DNA from: Phenylobacterium sp. J426
GTDB lineage: Bacteria > Pseudomonadota > Alphaproteobacteria > Caulobacterales > Caulobacteraceae
Assembly: GCF_024699945.1 (NCBI RefSeq)
Contig: NZ_JAJOMY010000001.1
Coordinates: 3,107,001-3,171,000, forward strand
Direction of reading: 5' to 3'
Length of the DNA: 64,000 nucleotides
Both the position numbers and the translations under genes were made by a program. This document shows, one piece after another, positions 1-8,425 of the stretch. Position 1 is the first letter of the stretch, and each line of letters begins with the position of its first letter. The notes below the pieces were generated by a model. The model saw only the letters and a list, made by a program, of their open reading frames with translations, made no database searches and was not told the DNA's origin.

Positions 1-756
1 GTAGTCGCCGCCGGCCGCCAGCCGCGCCCGGCCGTCCTTGATCAGCTTGTCGGCCGCGGCCTCGGTGATCGGCGTTTCGGGGTCGTACACCGCCACCGGG
101 TGGCCGCCGTGGTCGGTCATCACCCGCATGACCGGGATGTCGGTGAGCCCGTCGCCGAAAAACGCGATGCGACTGAACGGCACCGCCCGGTCGCGGTCGG
201 GCTGGACGGCGTTGATCGCGTCATTGTCCCACTCGTCCAGCGTCCACTTGTTGATCCGGAAGAGGTACTGGGTCTTGCCCGTGTAGTTGATGGCCAGCGC
301 CGCCCCCACCGCTTCGTCCTCGGCGTTGAACATGAAGGCGGAGGCGTAGATCCGCTCGAACCGGTCGGCGATCGGCGAGCCCTCGATGAGCTCCCGGTTG
401 CCCGACGAGATGATGAAGTGGCGCAGATCCAGGCCGAGCGCCTCGGCGCGGGCGTTCTGGCGGCCGAACCAGTCCTCAACGCCCGGGAACAGCCGCAGGC
501 TGGCCCCGCGCTTGCGCCAGCTGTCGCGCGACAACTCCAGGTCTTTCTCACGGGCCTTTTCCAGCATGAGGTGCATGTAGGCCAGGATGCCGTCGCCGCG
601 CTGCGCCTCGGCCAGCCGCCGGGTCTCGGCCCAGAACTCGGCGTGGTCCAGGCCCAGCTCATCGGGAATGAACGCGTGCTCCTGCATGTTGCCGGGCGCC
701 AGCGTGCCGTCGAAATCGTAGGCGAAAACCGCCAGGGGCCGTGGAGAAGCGTTCAT
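1..756 (-). CDS. HAD-family hydrolase (3' part beyond window)
   Basis: Partial gene reading leftwards off the window; 252 codons are visible. It starts at ATG 756-754 with AGGAAG about 7 bases upstream. HAD motif I is DFDGT at residues 14-18, motif II is SSG near residue 118, and the metal-binding motif GDGLTD lies near residue 200. These residues fit a cytosolic, Mg-dependent phosphatase of the haloacid dehalogenase superfamily with an aspartyl-phosphate intermediate. The substrate cannot be read from the sequence. The frame is open throughout, and antisense open frames over it are high-GC shadows. Confidence 0.8.
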   Translation of the reverse strand, partial: MNASPRPLAVFAYDFDGTLAPGNMQEHAFIPDELGLDHAEFWAETRRLAEAQRGDGILAYMHLMLEKAREKDLELSRDSWRKRGASLRLFPGVEDWFGRQNARAEALGLDLRHFIISSGNRELIEGSPIADRFERIYASAFMFNAEDEAVGAALAINYTGKTQYLFRINKWTLDEWDNDAINAVQPDRDRAVPFSRIAFFGDGLTDIPVMRVMTDHGGHPVAVYDPETPITEAAADKLIKDGRARLAAGGDY

Positions 757-863
757 CGCCGCTTCCTAGCCGATCGCGCCTTAACGGGCGATGCGCACCT
801 GCAACACCCGAGCTTTGATGCTCCGGGTCGGGATCGTCGAACCCCGTTCGGCGTTCTGGCCGC

Positions 864-1007
864 ATGGAAGGAAACGACACCATATCGGAGCTGGTGGCCG
901 AGCTCAGGAGAGCGGTCATCGAGGCGGAGCGGGATCGCCCGCAACGCGAGATCGACCCGCCCGAGGCGCTTTCGAAGGCCGTTAACCCGGACCGCGCCGC
1001 CGCATAG
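864..1007 (+). CDS. Possible 47-residue acidic/basic small protein
   Basis: Short frame beginning MEGNDTISELVAELRRAV and ending PDRAAA. It is rich in charged residues, has a predicted amphipathic N-terminal helix and no membrane segment. The last 26 bases overlap the 3' end of the convergent membrane-protein gene. No clear Shine-Dalgarno sequence precedes the ATG, so expression is uncertain. I recognise no family. It fills the gap between two minus-strand genes and its residue composition is protein-like, which is the only reason to list it. Confidence 0.3.
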   Translation: MEGNDTISELVAELRRAVIEAERDRPQREIDPPEALSKAVNPDRAAA

Positions 1008-2004
1008 CGTCAGCCGTCAGGGCGATGCCGGCGATCAGCAGCGGGAGCAGGAAGAAGGCGAGTCGATAGCCGAGGAAGCCCGCGGCGAGCGGGGCCGGCG
1101 GCACGCTGGCGAGCAGCGCCGACATCGAGCCCTCGAACACGCCGACGCCGCCCGGCACGTGCGAGATCAACCCGACCACGACGGACGGGGCGTACGCCCC
1201 CACGAAGCTGAAGTAGCCCACCGAGCCCTCGGGCAGGAGCGTCCAGATGATGCCGGCCGCCACGGCGTTGTCGAACGCGCCGAGCCCGATCTGCGCCAGC
1301 GCCACGCGCCAGGAGGGCAGCTTGAGACGGTAGCCGAACGCGCGGAGCGGCTGCTTGAGGTTCGCGCACAGCGCCACATAGGTGGCCACGGCGCCGAGCA
1401 GCAGGATGCCGAGGCTGTCGGCGACGGGACCGGCGATCCGGGTCGCTGCGTTGTGGTGCCCCTCCGCCGCCAGGAGGCTGACGCCGGCCAAAGCCGAAAG
1501 GCCGACGGCGAAGGATACGCCGTGGAACACGGTCGTCGCCGCCACCTGCTTCAGCGACACGCCGAACCGGCTGTAGAACCGCGCCCGCACCGCGCCGGAG
1601 ACGAGCAGGTTCGCCCCGAGCGTATGTCCGATGGCGTTGGCCAGGAAGGAGCCCCAGAGCGCAGGCGCGACCGGCAGCCGCGCGCCGGCCCATCTCAAGC
1701 CGAACCACTCCACCACGCCCATCAGCGTGAAACTGGCCGCCGAGAGGACCAGCGCCAGGGCGACGTCGAGATAGCCCCAGGCCCGCATCGCTGCGCCGAC
1801 CTCGGCCGGGCTGACGTCTCGGAACTCGCGCCAGAGCACCAGAACCGCCGCCCCCAGAAGCAGGAAGGGCACGACATGCAGCGCCCAACGCTTGATCAGC
1901 GGAAAGAAGCGCGAGCCCTGGGTCTCCGGCAGCGCGGCGGCCAGATCCTCTTCCAGGTCTTCCAGACCCGGGGTGTGGGGCTCGGTGGGATCCTGGATCT
2001 GCAC
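982..2004 (-). CDS. Lysylphosphatidylglycerol synthase flippase-domain (UPF0104/YbhN) membrane protein
   Basis: A 340-residue integral membrane protein with about eight hydrophobic helices after a 40-residue acidic N-terminus. The signature VPGGVGVFEG near residue 290 is typical of the transmembrane domain shared by MprF flippases and YbhN-type proteins. There is no C-terminal aminoacyl-transferase domain, so it would be a stand-alone membrane domain of unknown substrate and not a full MprF. The start is GTG at 2004. It is divergent from the BON-domain gene, with an 86-base gap between them. Confidence 0.8.
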   Translation of the reverse strand: MQIQDPTEPHTPGLEDLEEDLAAALPETQGSRFFPLIKRWALHVVPFLLLGAAVLVLWREFRDVSPAEVGAAMRAWGYLDVALALVLSAASFTLMGVVEWFGLRWAGARLPVAPALWGSFLANAIGHTLGANLLVSGAVRARFYSRFGVSLKQVAATTVFHGVSFAVGLSALAGVSLLAAEGHHNAATRIAGPVADSLGILLLGAVATYVALCANLKQPLRAFGYRLKLPSWRVALAQIGLGAFDNAVAAGIIWTLLPEGSVGYFSFVGAYAPSVVVGLISHVPGGVGVFEGSMSALLASVPPAPLAAGFLGYRLAFFLLPLLIAGIALTADAMRRRGPG

Positions 2005-2026
2005 GGGAAGAGGTCTCCCTTGAGTC

Positions 2027-2051
2027 GGAACCGAAGACCACGGCGCAGGTT
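2027..2051 (+). promoter_or_regulatory. Candidate EcfG-type general stress promoter
   Basis: GGAAC (2027-2031), 16 bases, then GGTT (2048-2051). The alphaproteobacterial general-stress sigma factor EcfG (SigT) recognises GGAAC-N16/17-CGTT. The -35 is perfect and the -10 has one mismatch. It lies 40 bases upstream of a BON-domain gene, a gene type often found in stress regulons. Read by eye only. Confidence 0.35.
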
Positions 2052-2090
2052 CTTGCCAGCGACCTCGGAGAAACCAAGACGGAGGCGATC

Positions 2091-2762
2091 ATGGCCCGGG
2101 AAGACTGGCGGGACGAGCACCACGAGCGGGACCGCGCATGGCGCGCGGAGCCGCGTGACCGTGACGATTTCGGCCAAGCGGACTACTCCACCGACTTCGC
2201 CTACGATTCTCGGACGCGCACGGGCTACCGCGCCGACGAGACGATCCGCGCTCGCCGCGACGACTACGGCCAGGCCGACTACACCACGGACTGGGCCTAT
2301 GATCCCGAGCGCGGGCGGCCCTACCGGCGCTTCTCCAGCGAAGATCGCAGCTACGAACCGCGCGAGCCGTCGCGCTCCTGGAAGGATCGCGCGAGCGAAT
2401 TCTTCGGCGGCCGCAGCCGCGATGAGGACGAGCGCCGGTTCGATGACGCTCGCCGGCTGGACGATGGGCGCGGCTATGACGCTGAGCGTCGCTACGACGA
2501 AGAACGGCGGTCGCGGCGCCGACGCGGTTCGTCGGATCGCGTGCTCTGGGCCGTGATCATGGAGCGGCTCGAGGACGACCGCCGGATCGACATGCGCGAC
2601 GTGGACGTCATCGTCGAGGACGGAGAGGTCACGCTGAACGGCACCGTCCGCCGCAAGGAGGACAAGCGTCGCATCGAAGACGTGGCCGACATCGACGGGG
2701 TGCGGAACGTGCAGAACAATCTGCGCCTACGCGACCGTGATCGCGGGTGGACCTTCCTCTAG
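2091..2762 (+). CDS. BON domain-containing protein with tandem N-terminal repeats
   Basis: A 223-residue, very charged, hydrophilic protein. Residues about 23-75 hold two copies of a repeat built on D-D-[FY]-G-Q-A-D-Y-[ST]-T-D-[FW]-A-Y-D. A low-complexity Arg/Asp/Glu/Tyr-rich linker follows, then a C-terminal BON domain (about 150-217, including EVTLNGTV and NVQNNLRLR). BON domains are small alpha/beta modules linked to envelope or phospholipid contact and osmotic stress. No signal peptide is visible, so the location is unclear. A candidate EcfG-type promoter lies upstream. Confidence 0.8.
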   Translation: MAREDWRDEHHERDRAWRAEPRDRDDFGQADYSTDFAYDSRTRTGYRADETIRARRDDYGQADYTTDWAYDPERGRPYRRFSSEDRSYEPREPSRSWKDRASEFFGGRSRDEDERRFDDARRLDDGRGYDAERRYDEERRSRRRRGSSDRVLWAVIMERLEDDRRIDMRDVDVIVEDGEVTLNGTVRRKEDKRRIEDVADIDGVRNVQNNLRLRDRDRGWTFL

Positions 2763-2766
2763 AGAC

Positions 2767-3177
2767 CTAGGCCGGGGTCCGCGGGAACCGCCGCCGGAAG
2801 CGCTCTACGACGATGGGCGCGAAGGCGGCGGCCAGCCCCCCCAGATCGGCCACCCAGTTGTCCACCAGCGGGCCGAACGGCGCCCCCGACAGGAGGTGCG
2901 AGGCCTCGAGCACGGTCGCGAACAGGAAGTAGCCAGCCGCGATCCGCCGCAGGCGCGTGCGCGGCATGGCCGCCAGGCCGGCGAGGGCGGCGACGTAGAA
3001 GGCTGCGAAGTGCTGCAGATAGTGCGACTTCACGAAATCCGGGACCATCGACGGCGGCAGGAAGACCGCCACGACGATGGCGAGGATGGCGCCGACGAAC
3101 GCCAGGCGTGCGAGAACGGCCAGCAGTCCACTGTCGGGATACCGGCCGTCGCCGAGAAGGGTGGTGTCCTGTTCCAT
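2767..3177 (-). CDS. VanZ-like family membrane protein
   Basis: A 136-residue protein with four hydrophobic segments (roughly residues 20-40, 55-68, 78-92 and 105-120). The arrangement HYLQHFAAFYVAALAGL, then an E-x-x-H loop, then a D-N-x-x-A-D-L-G motif near residue 105 matches VanZ-like proteins. VanZ itself gives low-level teicoplanin resistance; the wider family has no settled role. It converges on the BON gene with a 4-base gap. Confidence 0.75.
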   Translation of the reverse strand: MEQDTTLLGDGRYPDSGLLAVLARLAFVGAILAIVVAVFLPPSMVPDFVKSHYLQHFAAFYVAALAGLAAMPRTRLRRIAAGYFLFATVLEASHLLSGAPFGPLVDNWVADLGGLAAAFAPIVVERFRRRFPRTPA

Positions 3178-3245
3178 CAGCCGCGACCCTAGGGCGAGAG
3201 GGCCTGCGTCGGAACCCCCGGCCCAGGCTCAGCCGTTGAAGCGCC

Positions 3246-3563
3246 ATGAGCAAACCCGTCGTCGTCAACATTCCCCACCAGCTCGGCCGCGCCGAAGCCC
3301 GTCGCCGGATCGACGAGGGCATCGGCCGCCTGACCCAGCAGTTCGCCGCCATGGGCGAAACGCGCCATGCATGGGAGGGCGACATCCTTCGCTTCGCCGT
3401 CGCAGCCATGGGCCAGGAGGTGAACGGTTCGGTCGACGTGCGGGACCAGGAGGTCGTCCTCCAGGTCACGCTGCCGGGCTTCCTGGCGATGATCGCCAGC
3501 AAGGTCAAAGGCCGTATCCAGAAGGAGGGACAGATCCTGCTGGAGGACAAGCGGAAGGCCTGA
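3246..3563 (+). CDS. Polyhydroxyalkanoic acid system family protein
   Basis: A 105-residue soluble protein matching the PHA granule-region family: an N-terminal V-x-[IV]-P-H-x-L-[GS]-x-x-E-A-x-x-R-I motif, a central W-x-G-D and a C-terminal LPGFLAM segment. Members are found with polyhydroxyalkanoate genes or alone; the molecular function is not established. No PHA synthase or depolymerase is nearby, so a link to PHA here is family inference only. Confidence 0.7.
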   Translation: MSKPVVVNIPHQLGRAEARRRIDEGIGRLTQQFAAMGETRHAWEGDILRFAVAAMGQEVNGSVDVRDQEVVLQVTLPGFLAMIASKVKGRIQKEGQILLEDKRKA

Positions 3564-3627
3564 CCGCGGCAACCCGGGAGCCGTCCCAGGGGTTTAGCGG
3601 CTGAGCTTTAAGCAGGAGGGTTCCCCA

Positions 3628-4029
3628 ATGCCGAACCGGCAGACCGAAGACGAGGCCAAGCGCGCGTTCACCCACGGGTCGAGCGGGGCTACGGCGGACA
3701 TGGCCAGCGACAAGGGCGGCGCGCTGGAAGAGCACCGCCACATCGACGCGCCCCACATCCGATCGGCCGAGCCGCTGAAGGAAGGCGAGAAGCCCGACCA
3801 CATGGCCGAACGCGAGGCCCAGGCCGAGGACCGGCAGGAGGCGCTGCTGGACGAGGCGATCGAGGAGACCTTCCTCGGGCTCGGATCCGATCAGCCCGAA
3901 GCACATCACCTGAACCCGCCTGAGCCGAGCTCATCAACGTTCGAAGGCGCCCCGGCGATGGCCGCGGGCGCCTTCCTGCTACTGGGCCTCGCCCACGGTG
4001 TCGGCCATCACCGCGCCCCGGACTCCTAG
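3628..4029 (+). CDS. Hypothetical acidic protein
   Basis: A 133-residue protein starting MPNRQTEDEAKRAF, with a good Shine-Dalgarno (AGGAGG) 7-8 bases upstream. Residues 1-110 are hydrophilic and rich in Glu, Asp and His; the last ~20 form a weakly hydrophobic Ala/Leu/Gly-rich tail. I recognise no domain. The 3' end overlaps the convergent YihY-family gene by about 50 bases. The strong ribosome site supports it as real. Confidence 0.55.
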   Translation: MPNRQTEDEAKRAFTHGSSGATADMASDKGGALEEHRHIDAPHIRSAEPLKEGEKPDHMAEREAQAEDRQEALLDEAIEETFLGLGSDQPEAHHLNPPEPSSSTFEGAPAMAAGAFLLLGLAHGVGHHRAPDS

Positions 4030-4970
4030 GGGCTGCTCCGGTCCGACGGTGGTGTCCTGGACGGTCTGGTGTTCGATCTCGGAGTTCAGCTCGGCGCCAA
4101 GCAGCACGACCTGGGCCGAGAAGTAGAGCCACATCATGAAGCCGATGGCCGCGCCCAGCGAGCCGTAGGTCTTCTCGTAGTTGGCGAAGTTGGCCACGTA
4201 GATCGAGAACGCGGCCGAGGCGATCACCCACAGCACCATGGCCGCTGCGCTGCCGGGCGTAATCCAGCGCCAGCGCACCCGGTCCCGGCTCGGACCGAAG
4301 CGGTAGAGGAGGGCGAGGCCCACCGCCAGGGCGAGCAGCAGGGCGGGGTAGGTGATCCAACGGAACATGGCGGCGGCTCCGGCGCCGGCGAACGGCTCGA
4401 TGGCGGCCGGCGCTGCGAGGACGGCGATTGCGCTCAGGCCGAACAGCAGGAAGCCCACCGTGAAGGCGAGCGACGTCGCGGTCTTGCGGACGAACCCCCG
4501 CTTCTCCTTCTCGTCGTAAGCGATGTTCATGGCGGTGATCATGGCCTTCATCGCCCCGTTGGCGCTCCAGATCGACAGCAGCAGGCCGCCGACGAAGGCC
4601 AGCGACAGGCCCCCTCGTTGCCCGTCGACAGCCGGACGAGTTGCTCGCCCACCAGGCGCAGGGTGTCCGGGGGCAGGATGACCGACAGCACCTCCAGGTG
4701 CCGCTGGGCCTGGGCGACATCCGCGAAGAGGCCATACAGCGCAGCGAAGGCGCCGAGGGCCGGGAAGAGCGCCAGCAGGGTGTAGAACGTGACCCCGGCC
4801 GCGACGAGCGGGGCCTGGTCGTCCCCGAACTCCTTCCAAGAGCGGATCAGGATGTCCTTCCACCCCTTCGCGGGGATCTCGGCGGGACTTTCGGCGTGGC
4901 GGCCGCGGCTCGTGTCGTGAAGCTGCGCCGGATCGTCCGTGCTGCGGTTTGGGTTGGCCGCGTCGCTCAC
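3979..4970 (-). CDS. YihY/virulence factor BrkB family membrane protein (frameshifted here)
   Basis: Two overlapping frames join into a 330-residue YihY/UPF0761 protein with six membrane segments. The 5' frame (GTG at 4970) runs through AAGVTFYTLLALFPALGA to LSTGNEG. The other frame continues GLSLAFVGGLLLSIWSANG to the stop at 3979. The break is in a C run at 4610-4614 (plus strand); one more base restores the frame. The family is not RNase BN, despite older naming, and its function is unsettled. The start codon overlaps the stop of a small upstream frame (GTGA), which suggests translational coupling. Confidence 0.75.
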
Positions 4971-5103
4971 GCCTTCGGAAGCGCCAGTCCGCGGTGGGGG
5001 GCGGCAGCCCGGAAGGGCGGCGCGCGGCCGCTGGCGTCCGCGGCATCAGGGCGAGGCCGGCGAGAACGAGAAACGGGGCGGCCTTGCGGAGCGCCTGAGC
5101 CAT
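4967..5103 (-). CDS. Possible 45-residue secreted peptide (needs one-base correction)
   Basis: From ATG 5103 the frame reads a typical signal peptide (MAQALRKAAPFLVLAGLALMP). Adding one base in the plus-strand GG at 5042-5043 continues it as ADASGRAPPFRAA to a TGA at 4967-4969. That stop overlaps the GTG start of the YihY-family gene. The resulting signal peptide has an A-D-A cleavage context, and the GTGA overlap argues for a real upstream gene. As the sequence stands the frame is broken, so this is a reconstruction. No family recognised. Confidence 0.35.
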
Positions 5104-5163
5104 GTACGCGACCTCCTGAAACAGCGGGGCTGCAACAGGCCGGCGAGGGCCGAGGTTCCCGGC

Positions 5164-7041
5164 TTAGGCTTTCAGCGCCTCGTAGGCTTCCTGAGCCTCC
5201 AGCCATTCCAGCTCGGCCGCCTCGACCGCCGCTTGGGCCGCGTCCCGGCGGCGACCCAGCTCGGCCGCCTTGCCGGGGTCCTTCGCAAACACCTGCGGAT
5301 CGGTGAGGGCGCGGTCGATGTCCGCGAGCCGCTGCGTGGCCTGGGCAAGCGCCGTCTCGGCGGCCTCGGCGCGCCGGCGGGCTGAGCCGGTCGGGACCTT
5401 GATCTTCGGCGGCGCAGGTGGCGACGCCGGCTTGGGCGCCGCCTCGGCCTTGACCTGGGTGGGCGCGCGCGCCGCGACCCGGGCGCGGTCCAGAACGAAC
5501 TGGGCGTACTCGTCCATGTCGCCGTCGAACGGCTGGATCGTTCCGTCGGCGGCCAGCCATAGCCGGTCGGCGACCAACTCCATCAAGGAGCGGTCGTGGG
5601 TGATCAGGATCACCGCGCCCTCGTAGTCGTTCAGCGCCTCCAGGAGCGCCCGGCGGCTGTCGATGTCCAGGTGGTTGGTCGGCTCGTCGAGGATCAGCAG
5701 GTGCGGCGCCTCCATGGCGACGAGGTTCAGCAGCAGGCGGGCTCGTTCTCCGCCGGACAGGCTGGAGACCTTCGTCTCGACCTTCTCGTAGCTGAAGCCG
5801 AACTGGGCGATCACCGAGCGGCGCTTGGCCTCAGTGGCGTCCGGCATGGCCCGACGGATGATCTCCAGCGGTGTGTCCTCCGGGTCCATCGCCTCGATCT
5901 GATGCTGGTGGAACCAGCCGACCTTCATCCGCTGCGAGCGGTGGAACTGACCCGATTCCACTGTCAGCGCGCCGGCCACAAGCTTGGCGAAGGTCGACTT
6001 GCCGGCTCCGTTGACGCCCAGCAGGCCGATGCGGTCGTCGATGTCGAGACGCAGGTTGAGCTTGTTCAGGATCGGCGGGCCGCCGTAGCCGACGACCGCA
6101 TCCTCCAGCCGCAGCAGCGGCGGGGCCAGAGGACGCTCGGGCGATGGCAGCAGGAACGGCGCGACGTGCTCCTCGATCACCGCCGCCACCGGCGGCAGCT
6201 TGGCGATCGCCTTCAGGCGCGACTGGGCCTGGCGGGCCTTGGTCGCCTTGGCCCGGAAGCGGTCGACGAACGACTGCATGTGGGCGCGCTTGGCCTCGAT
6301 CTTGGCGCGCGCCGCCTCCTGCAGCCGCAGCTTCTCGGCCAGTTGCCGCTCGAAGCTGTCGTAGCCGCCGGTGTAGAGCTCCAGCTTGCCGTCTTTCAGG
6401 TGGAGGATGTGATCCACCGAGTTGTTCAACAGTTCGCGGTCGTGGCTGATGACGATGGCGGTGTGCGGGTACTTCCGCAGCCGCGCCTCGAGCCAGAGCG
6501 CGCCCTCCAGGTCCAGATAGTTGGTCGGCTCGTCCAGCAGCAGCAGGTCGGGCTCGGCGAACAGGCTGGCCGCGAGCGCCACGCGCATCCGCCACCCGCC
6601 GGAGAACTCGGCCATGGGGCGAACGAGGTCGTCGTTCGAGAAACCCAGACCCGACAGGATTTCGGCGGCGCGGGACGGCGCCCGGTCGGCGTCGATCTCG
6701 ATCAGCCGGTTGTAGATCTCGCCCATCTCCTCGGCCGGGGCGGTCTCCAGGCGCGCCAGCAGGGTCGCGCGCTCGACGTCAGCCGCCAGCACGGTGTCGA
6801 GCAGCGGAACCGGCGTCGCCGGATGCTCCTGGTCGACCGAGCCGATACGCGCAGCCTTCGGGAGGCTGATCTCGCCCGAGCCGAGGACGAGCTCGCCCAG
6901 GATCAGCTTGAACAGGGTGGACTTGCCCACGCCGTTGCGGCCCACGAGCCCCACCTTGGCGTCCTTGGGCAGGGACACGCCGGCGTGGTCGAAGAAGCGT
7001 CGCCCCCAGGCATCGAAGACGAGGTCGTTGATCTGAAGCAT
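5164..7041 (-). CDS. ABC-F family ATP-binding protein (YheS/Uup-like)
   Basis: About 625 residues with two ABC ATPase domains in tandem and no membrane segments, as in the ABC-F family of ribosome-associated ATPases. Domain 1 has Walker A GRNGVGKST, signature FSGGWRMR and Walker B LLLLDEPTNYLD. Domain 2 has GVNGAGKST, LSGGERAR and LLILDEPTNHLD. An Arg/Lys-rich linker lies between them, and a Pro-rich stretch leads to a C-terminal coiled coil (last ~80 residues), as in YheS and Uup. I chose ATG 7041 (MLQINDLVF) because family members begin there; an in-frame ATG at 7083 would add 14 residues. Confidence 0.85.
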   Translation of the reverse strand: MLQINDLVFDAWGRRFFDHAGVSLPKDAKVGLVGRNGVGKSTLFKLILGELVLGSGEISLPKAARIGSVDQEHPATPVPLLDTVLAADVERATLLARLETAPAEEMGEIYNRLIEIDADRAPSRAAEILSGLGFSNDDLVRPMAEFSGGWRMRVALAASLFAEPDLLLLDEPTNYLDLEGALWLEARLRKYPHTAIVISHDRELLNNSVDHILHLKDGKLELYTGGYDSFERQLAEKLRLQEAARAKIEAKRAHMQSFVDRFRAKATKARQAQSRLKAIAKLPPVAAVIEEHVAPFLLPSPERPLAPPLLRLEDAVVGYGGPPILNKLNLRLDIDDRIGLLGVNGAGKSTFAKLVAGALTVESGQFHRSQRMKVGWFHQHQIEAMDPEDTPLEIIRRAMPDATEAKRRSVIAQFGFSYEKVETKVSSLSGGERARLLLNLVAMEAPHLLILDEPTNHLDIDSRRALLEALNDYEGAVILITHDRSLMELVADRLWLAADGTIQPFDGDMDEYAQFVLDRARVAARAPTQVKAEAAPKPASPPAPPKIKVPTGSARRRAEAAETALAQATQRLADIDRALTDPQVFAKDPGKAAELGRRRDAAQAAVEAAELEWLEAQEAYEALKA

Positions 7042-7295
7042 CGAGAGGAACTGAGGTGCAGGTTGGCGGGCGCGGACCGGCATGGGCCGGTCCCGCGTGT
7101 TCGAAGTCAGGTGGTTTTCAAGCCGCGCCGCCGCTGCCCTGACCAGACAGAGCGCGGCCCATAGCAGACGATCGACGGTTCGTCAGCGCCTGTTGCACCG
7201 CAGCGCCTTGGCGAAACGGGGTGTTTCCGCTATGGACGCGCCACCTCGCGGCGAGGCCCGCGATCCTCCCCCTTCGTCAAGAACAAGAAGACCCC

Positions 7296-7715
7296 ATGAC
7301 CGAACGCACCTTCTCGATCATCAAGCCGGACGCCACCCGTCGGAACCTGACCGGCAAGGTCAATGCGGTGATCGAGGACGCCGGCCTGCGCATCGTCGCC
7401 CAGAAGCGCATCCGCATGAGCCAGGCCCAGGCCGAGAAGTTCTACGAGATCCACAAGGAGCGCCCGTTCTTCGGCGAGCTCGTGGAGTTCATGACGTCGG
7501 CTCCGGTGGTCGTGCAGGTCCTCGAGGGCGACAACGCCGTCGCCAAGTACCGTGAGGTCATGGGCGCCACGAACCCGGCGCAGGCCGCCGACGGCACGAT
7601 CCGCAAGCTGTACGCCGAAAGCGTCGGCGAGAACTCCGTCCACGGCTCGGACAGCCTCGAGAACGCCAAGCTCGAGATCGCCCAGTTCTTCTCGGACGAC
7701 GAGATCGTCGGCTAA
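7296..7715 (+). CDS. ndk: Nucleoside diphosphate kinase
   Basis: A 139-residue cytosolic enzyme, full family length, that transfers the gamma phosphate from ATP to nucleoside diphosphates through a phosphohistidine. It starts [17 protein letters not shown]; the active-site histidine is His116 in the motif SVHGSDS. The ATG at 7296 follows an A/G-rich stretch (AAGAAG). It is divergent from the ABC-F gene and followed by a strong hairpin terminator, so it is probably a single-gene unit. Confidence 0.95.
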   Translation: MTERTFSIIKPDATRRNLTGKVNAVIEDAGLRIVAQKRIRMSQAQAEKFYEIHKERPFFGELVEFMTSAPVVVQVLEGDNAVAKYREVMGATNPAQAADGTIRKLYAESVGENSVHGSDSLENAKLEIAQFFSDDEIVG

Positions 7716-7733
7716 GCCCGACGCAACGACTTC

Positions 7734-7766
7734 GGCTCGGCGGCATTACCCCGCCGAGCCATTTCC
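7734..7766 (+). terminator. Terminator after ndk
   Basis: A perfect 10-bp stem, GGCTCGGCGG (7734-7743) with CCGCCGAGCC (7751-7760), and a 7-base loop, followed by ATTTCC. It starts 18 bases after the ndk stop. Confidence 0.65.
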
Positions 7767-7809
7767 TTCCTGACACCAATTCAAAGTGAGCATGCGAGAA
7801 TCCAAGGTT

Positions 7810-8151
7810 ATGCCTGGCTTCTCCGAGCGCCTTTCCGCACAGGCGGAAGCTCGGAAGGCCCTTCTAGAGAAGTTCAAGCCGAAGCCGACCGTCCGCGCGG
7901 AAGGCGAGGTGTTCGAGACCCGCGAGCAGCGCAAGGCGCGCGAGCTTGAGGAAGTCCGCGCCAAGCGCGCCGCCGAAAAGGAAGCCGCTCGCCTGGCCAA
8001 GGAAAAGGCCGAGGAGGACGCTCGTCTGGCGCGTGAGAACGACGAGGAGCTGCAGCTGGAGCTGAAGCGCGAAGAGCGCAAGGCCCGGAAGGCGGCGGCG
8101 AAGGCCGAGGCGCGCGCCAAGCGCGAGCTGAAGGCCCAGATGCGCCGCTAA
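7810..8151 (+). CDS. DUF6481-type small helical protein
   Basis: About 113 residues, almost wholly alpha-helical and highly charged (Lys/Arg/Glu/Ala). It begins MPGFSERLSAQAEARKALLE, the pattern I associate with DUF6481. The central and C-terminal parts form a continuous basic-acidic coiled coil. GTG 7786 or ATG 7792 in frame could add 6-8 residues. Function unknown. It converges on a DUF2188 gene with 9 bases between. Confidence 0.65.
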   Translation: MPGFSERLSAQAEARKALLEKFKPKPTVRAEGEVFETREQRKARELEEVRAKRAAEKEAARLAKEKAEEDARLARENDEELQLELKREERKARKAAAKAEARAKRELKAQMRR

Positions 8152-8160
8152 GGCGCAGGC

Positions 8161-8373
8161 TCAGTCGTCGGCGGCGCCCGTCACCTTGCGGGACATCTCG
8201 CCGTAGTAGCCTTGGACGAGGAGCTCGACGGTTTCACCGCGCTCCTCGGCCTCGAAGGCCAGGTCCTTCGCCAGCTGGATTGCGGCGGAGCGCGAGAGGT
8301 CGTTTGCGACCGGCGCCCCGTCCCGGAAGACGGTCCAGTCGCCGTCCTTGAGCGTTACTGCGTATTGCACCAT
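8161..8373 (-). CDS. DUF2188-like small protein
   Basis: A 70-residue protein with a beta-strand pattern (VTLKDGDWTVFRDG) followed by an alpha helix (SAAIQLAKDLAFEAEERG) and VELLVQG. This matches the small DUF2188 family, whose function is unknown. The start ATG is preceded by a short A-rich leader. A possible stress promoter lies just upstream. Confidence 0.55.
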   Translation of the reverse strand: MVQYAVTLKDGDWTVFRDGAPVANDLSRSAAIQLAKDLAFEAEERGETVELLVQGYYGEMSRKVTGAADD

Positions 8374-8399
8374 TCATAAGACCCCTGTGCGAACCTTCA

Positions 8400-8425
8400 G
8401 CGTACGAAATGCGCCGAAGGTTCCC
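8400..8425 (-). promoter_or_regulatory. Weak candidate EcfG promoter with inverted repeat
   Basis: Read on the minus strand: GGAAC (8425-8421), 17 bases, CGCT (8403-8400). This is near the GGAAC-N16/17-CGTT stress consensus, with one -10 mismatch. The site overlaps an 8-bp inverted repeat, GAACCTTC (8392-8399) and GAAGGTTC (8417-8424). It would give a leader of about 20 bases for the DUF2188-like gene. Confidence 0.22.

Noticed and set aside
100..2556. An 818-codon plus-strand open frame across the first two genes
   Set aside because: It runs antisense to two well-supported genes and through the start of the BON gene, and has the Arg/Pro/Gly/Ala-rich composition of a high-GC shadow. No domain is recognisable.
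3211..3237. GGAAC...CGTT upstream of the PHA-system gene as a stress promoter
   Set aside because: The spacer is 18 bases, too long for EcfG, and the start point would fall almost on the ATG.
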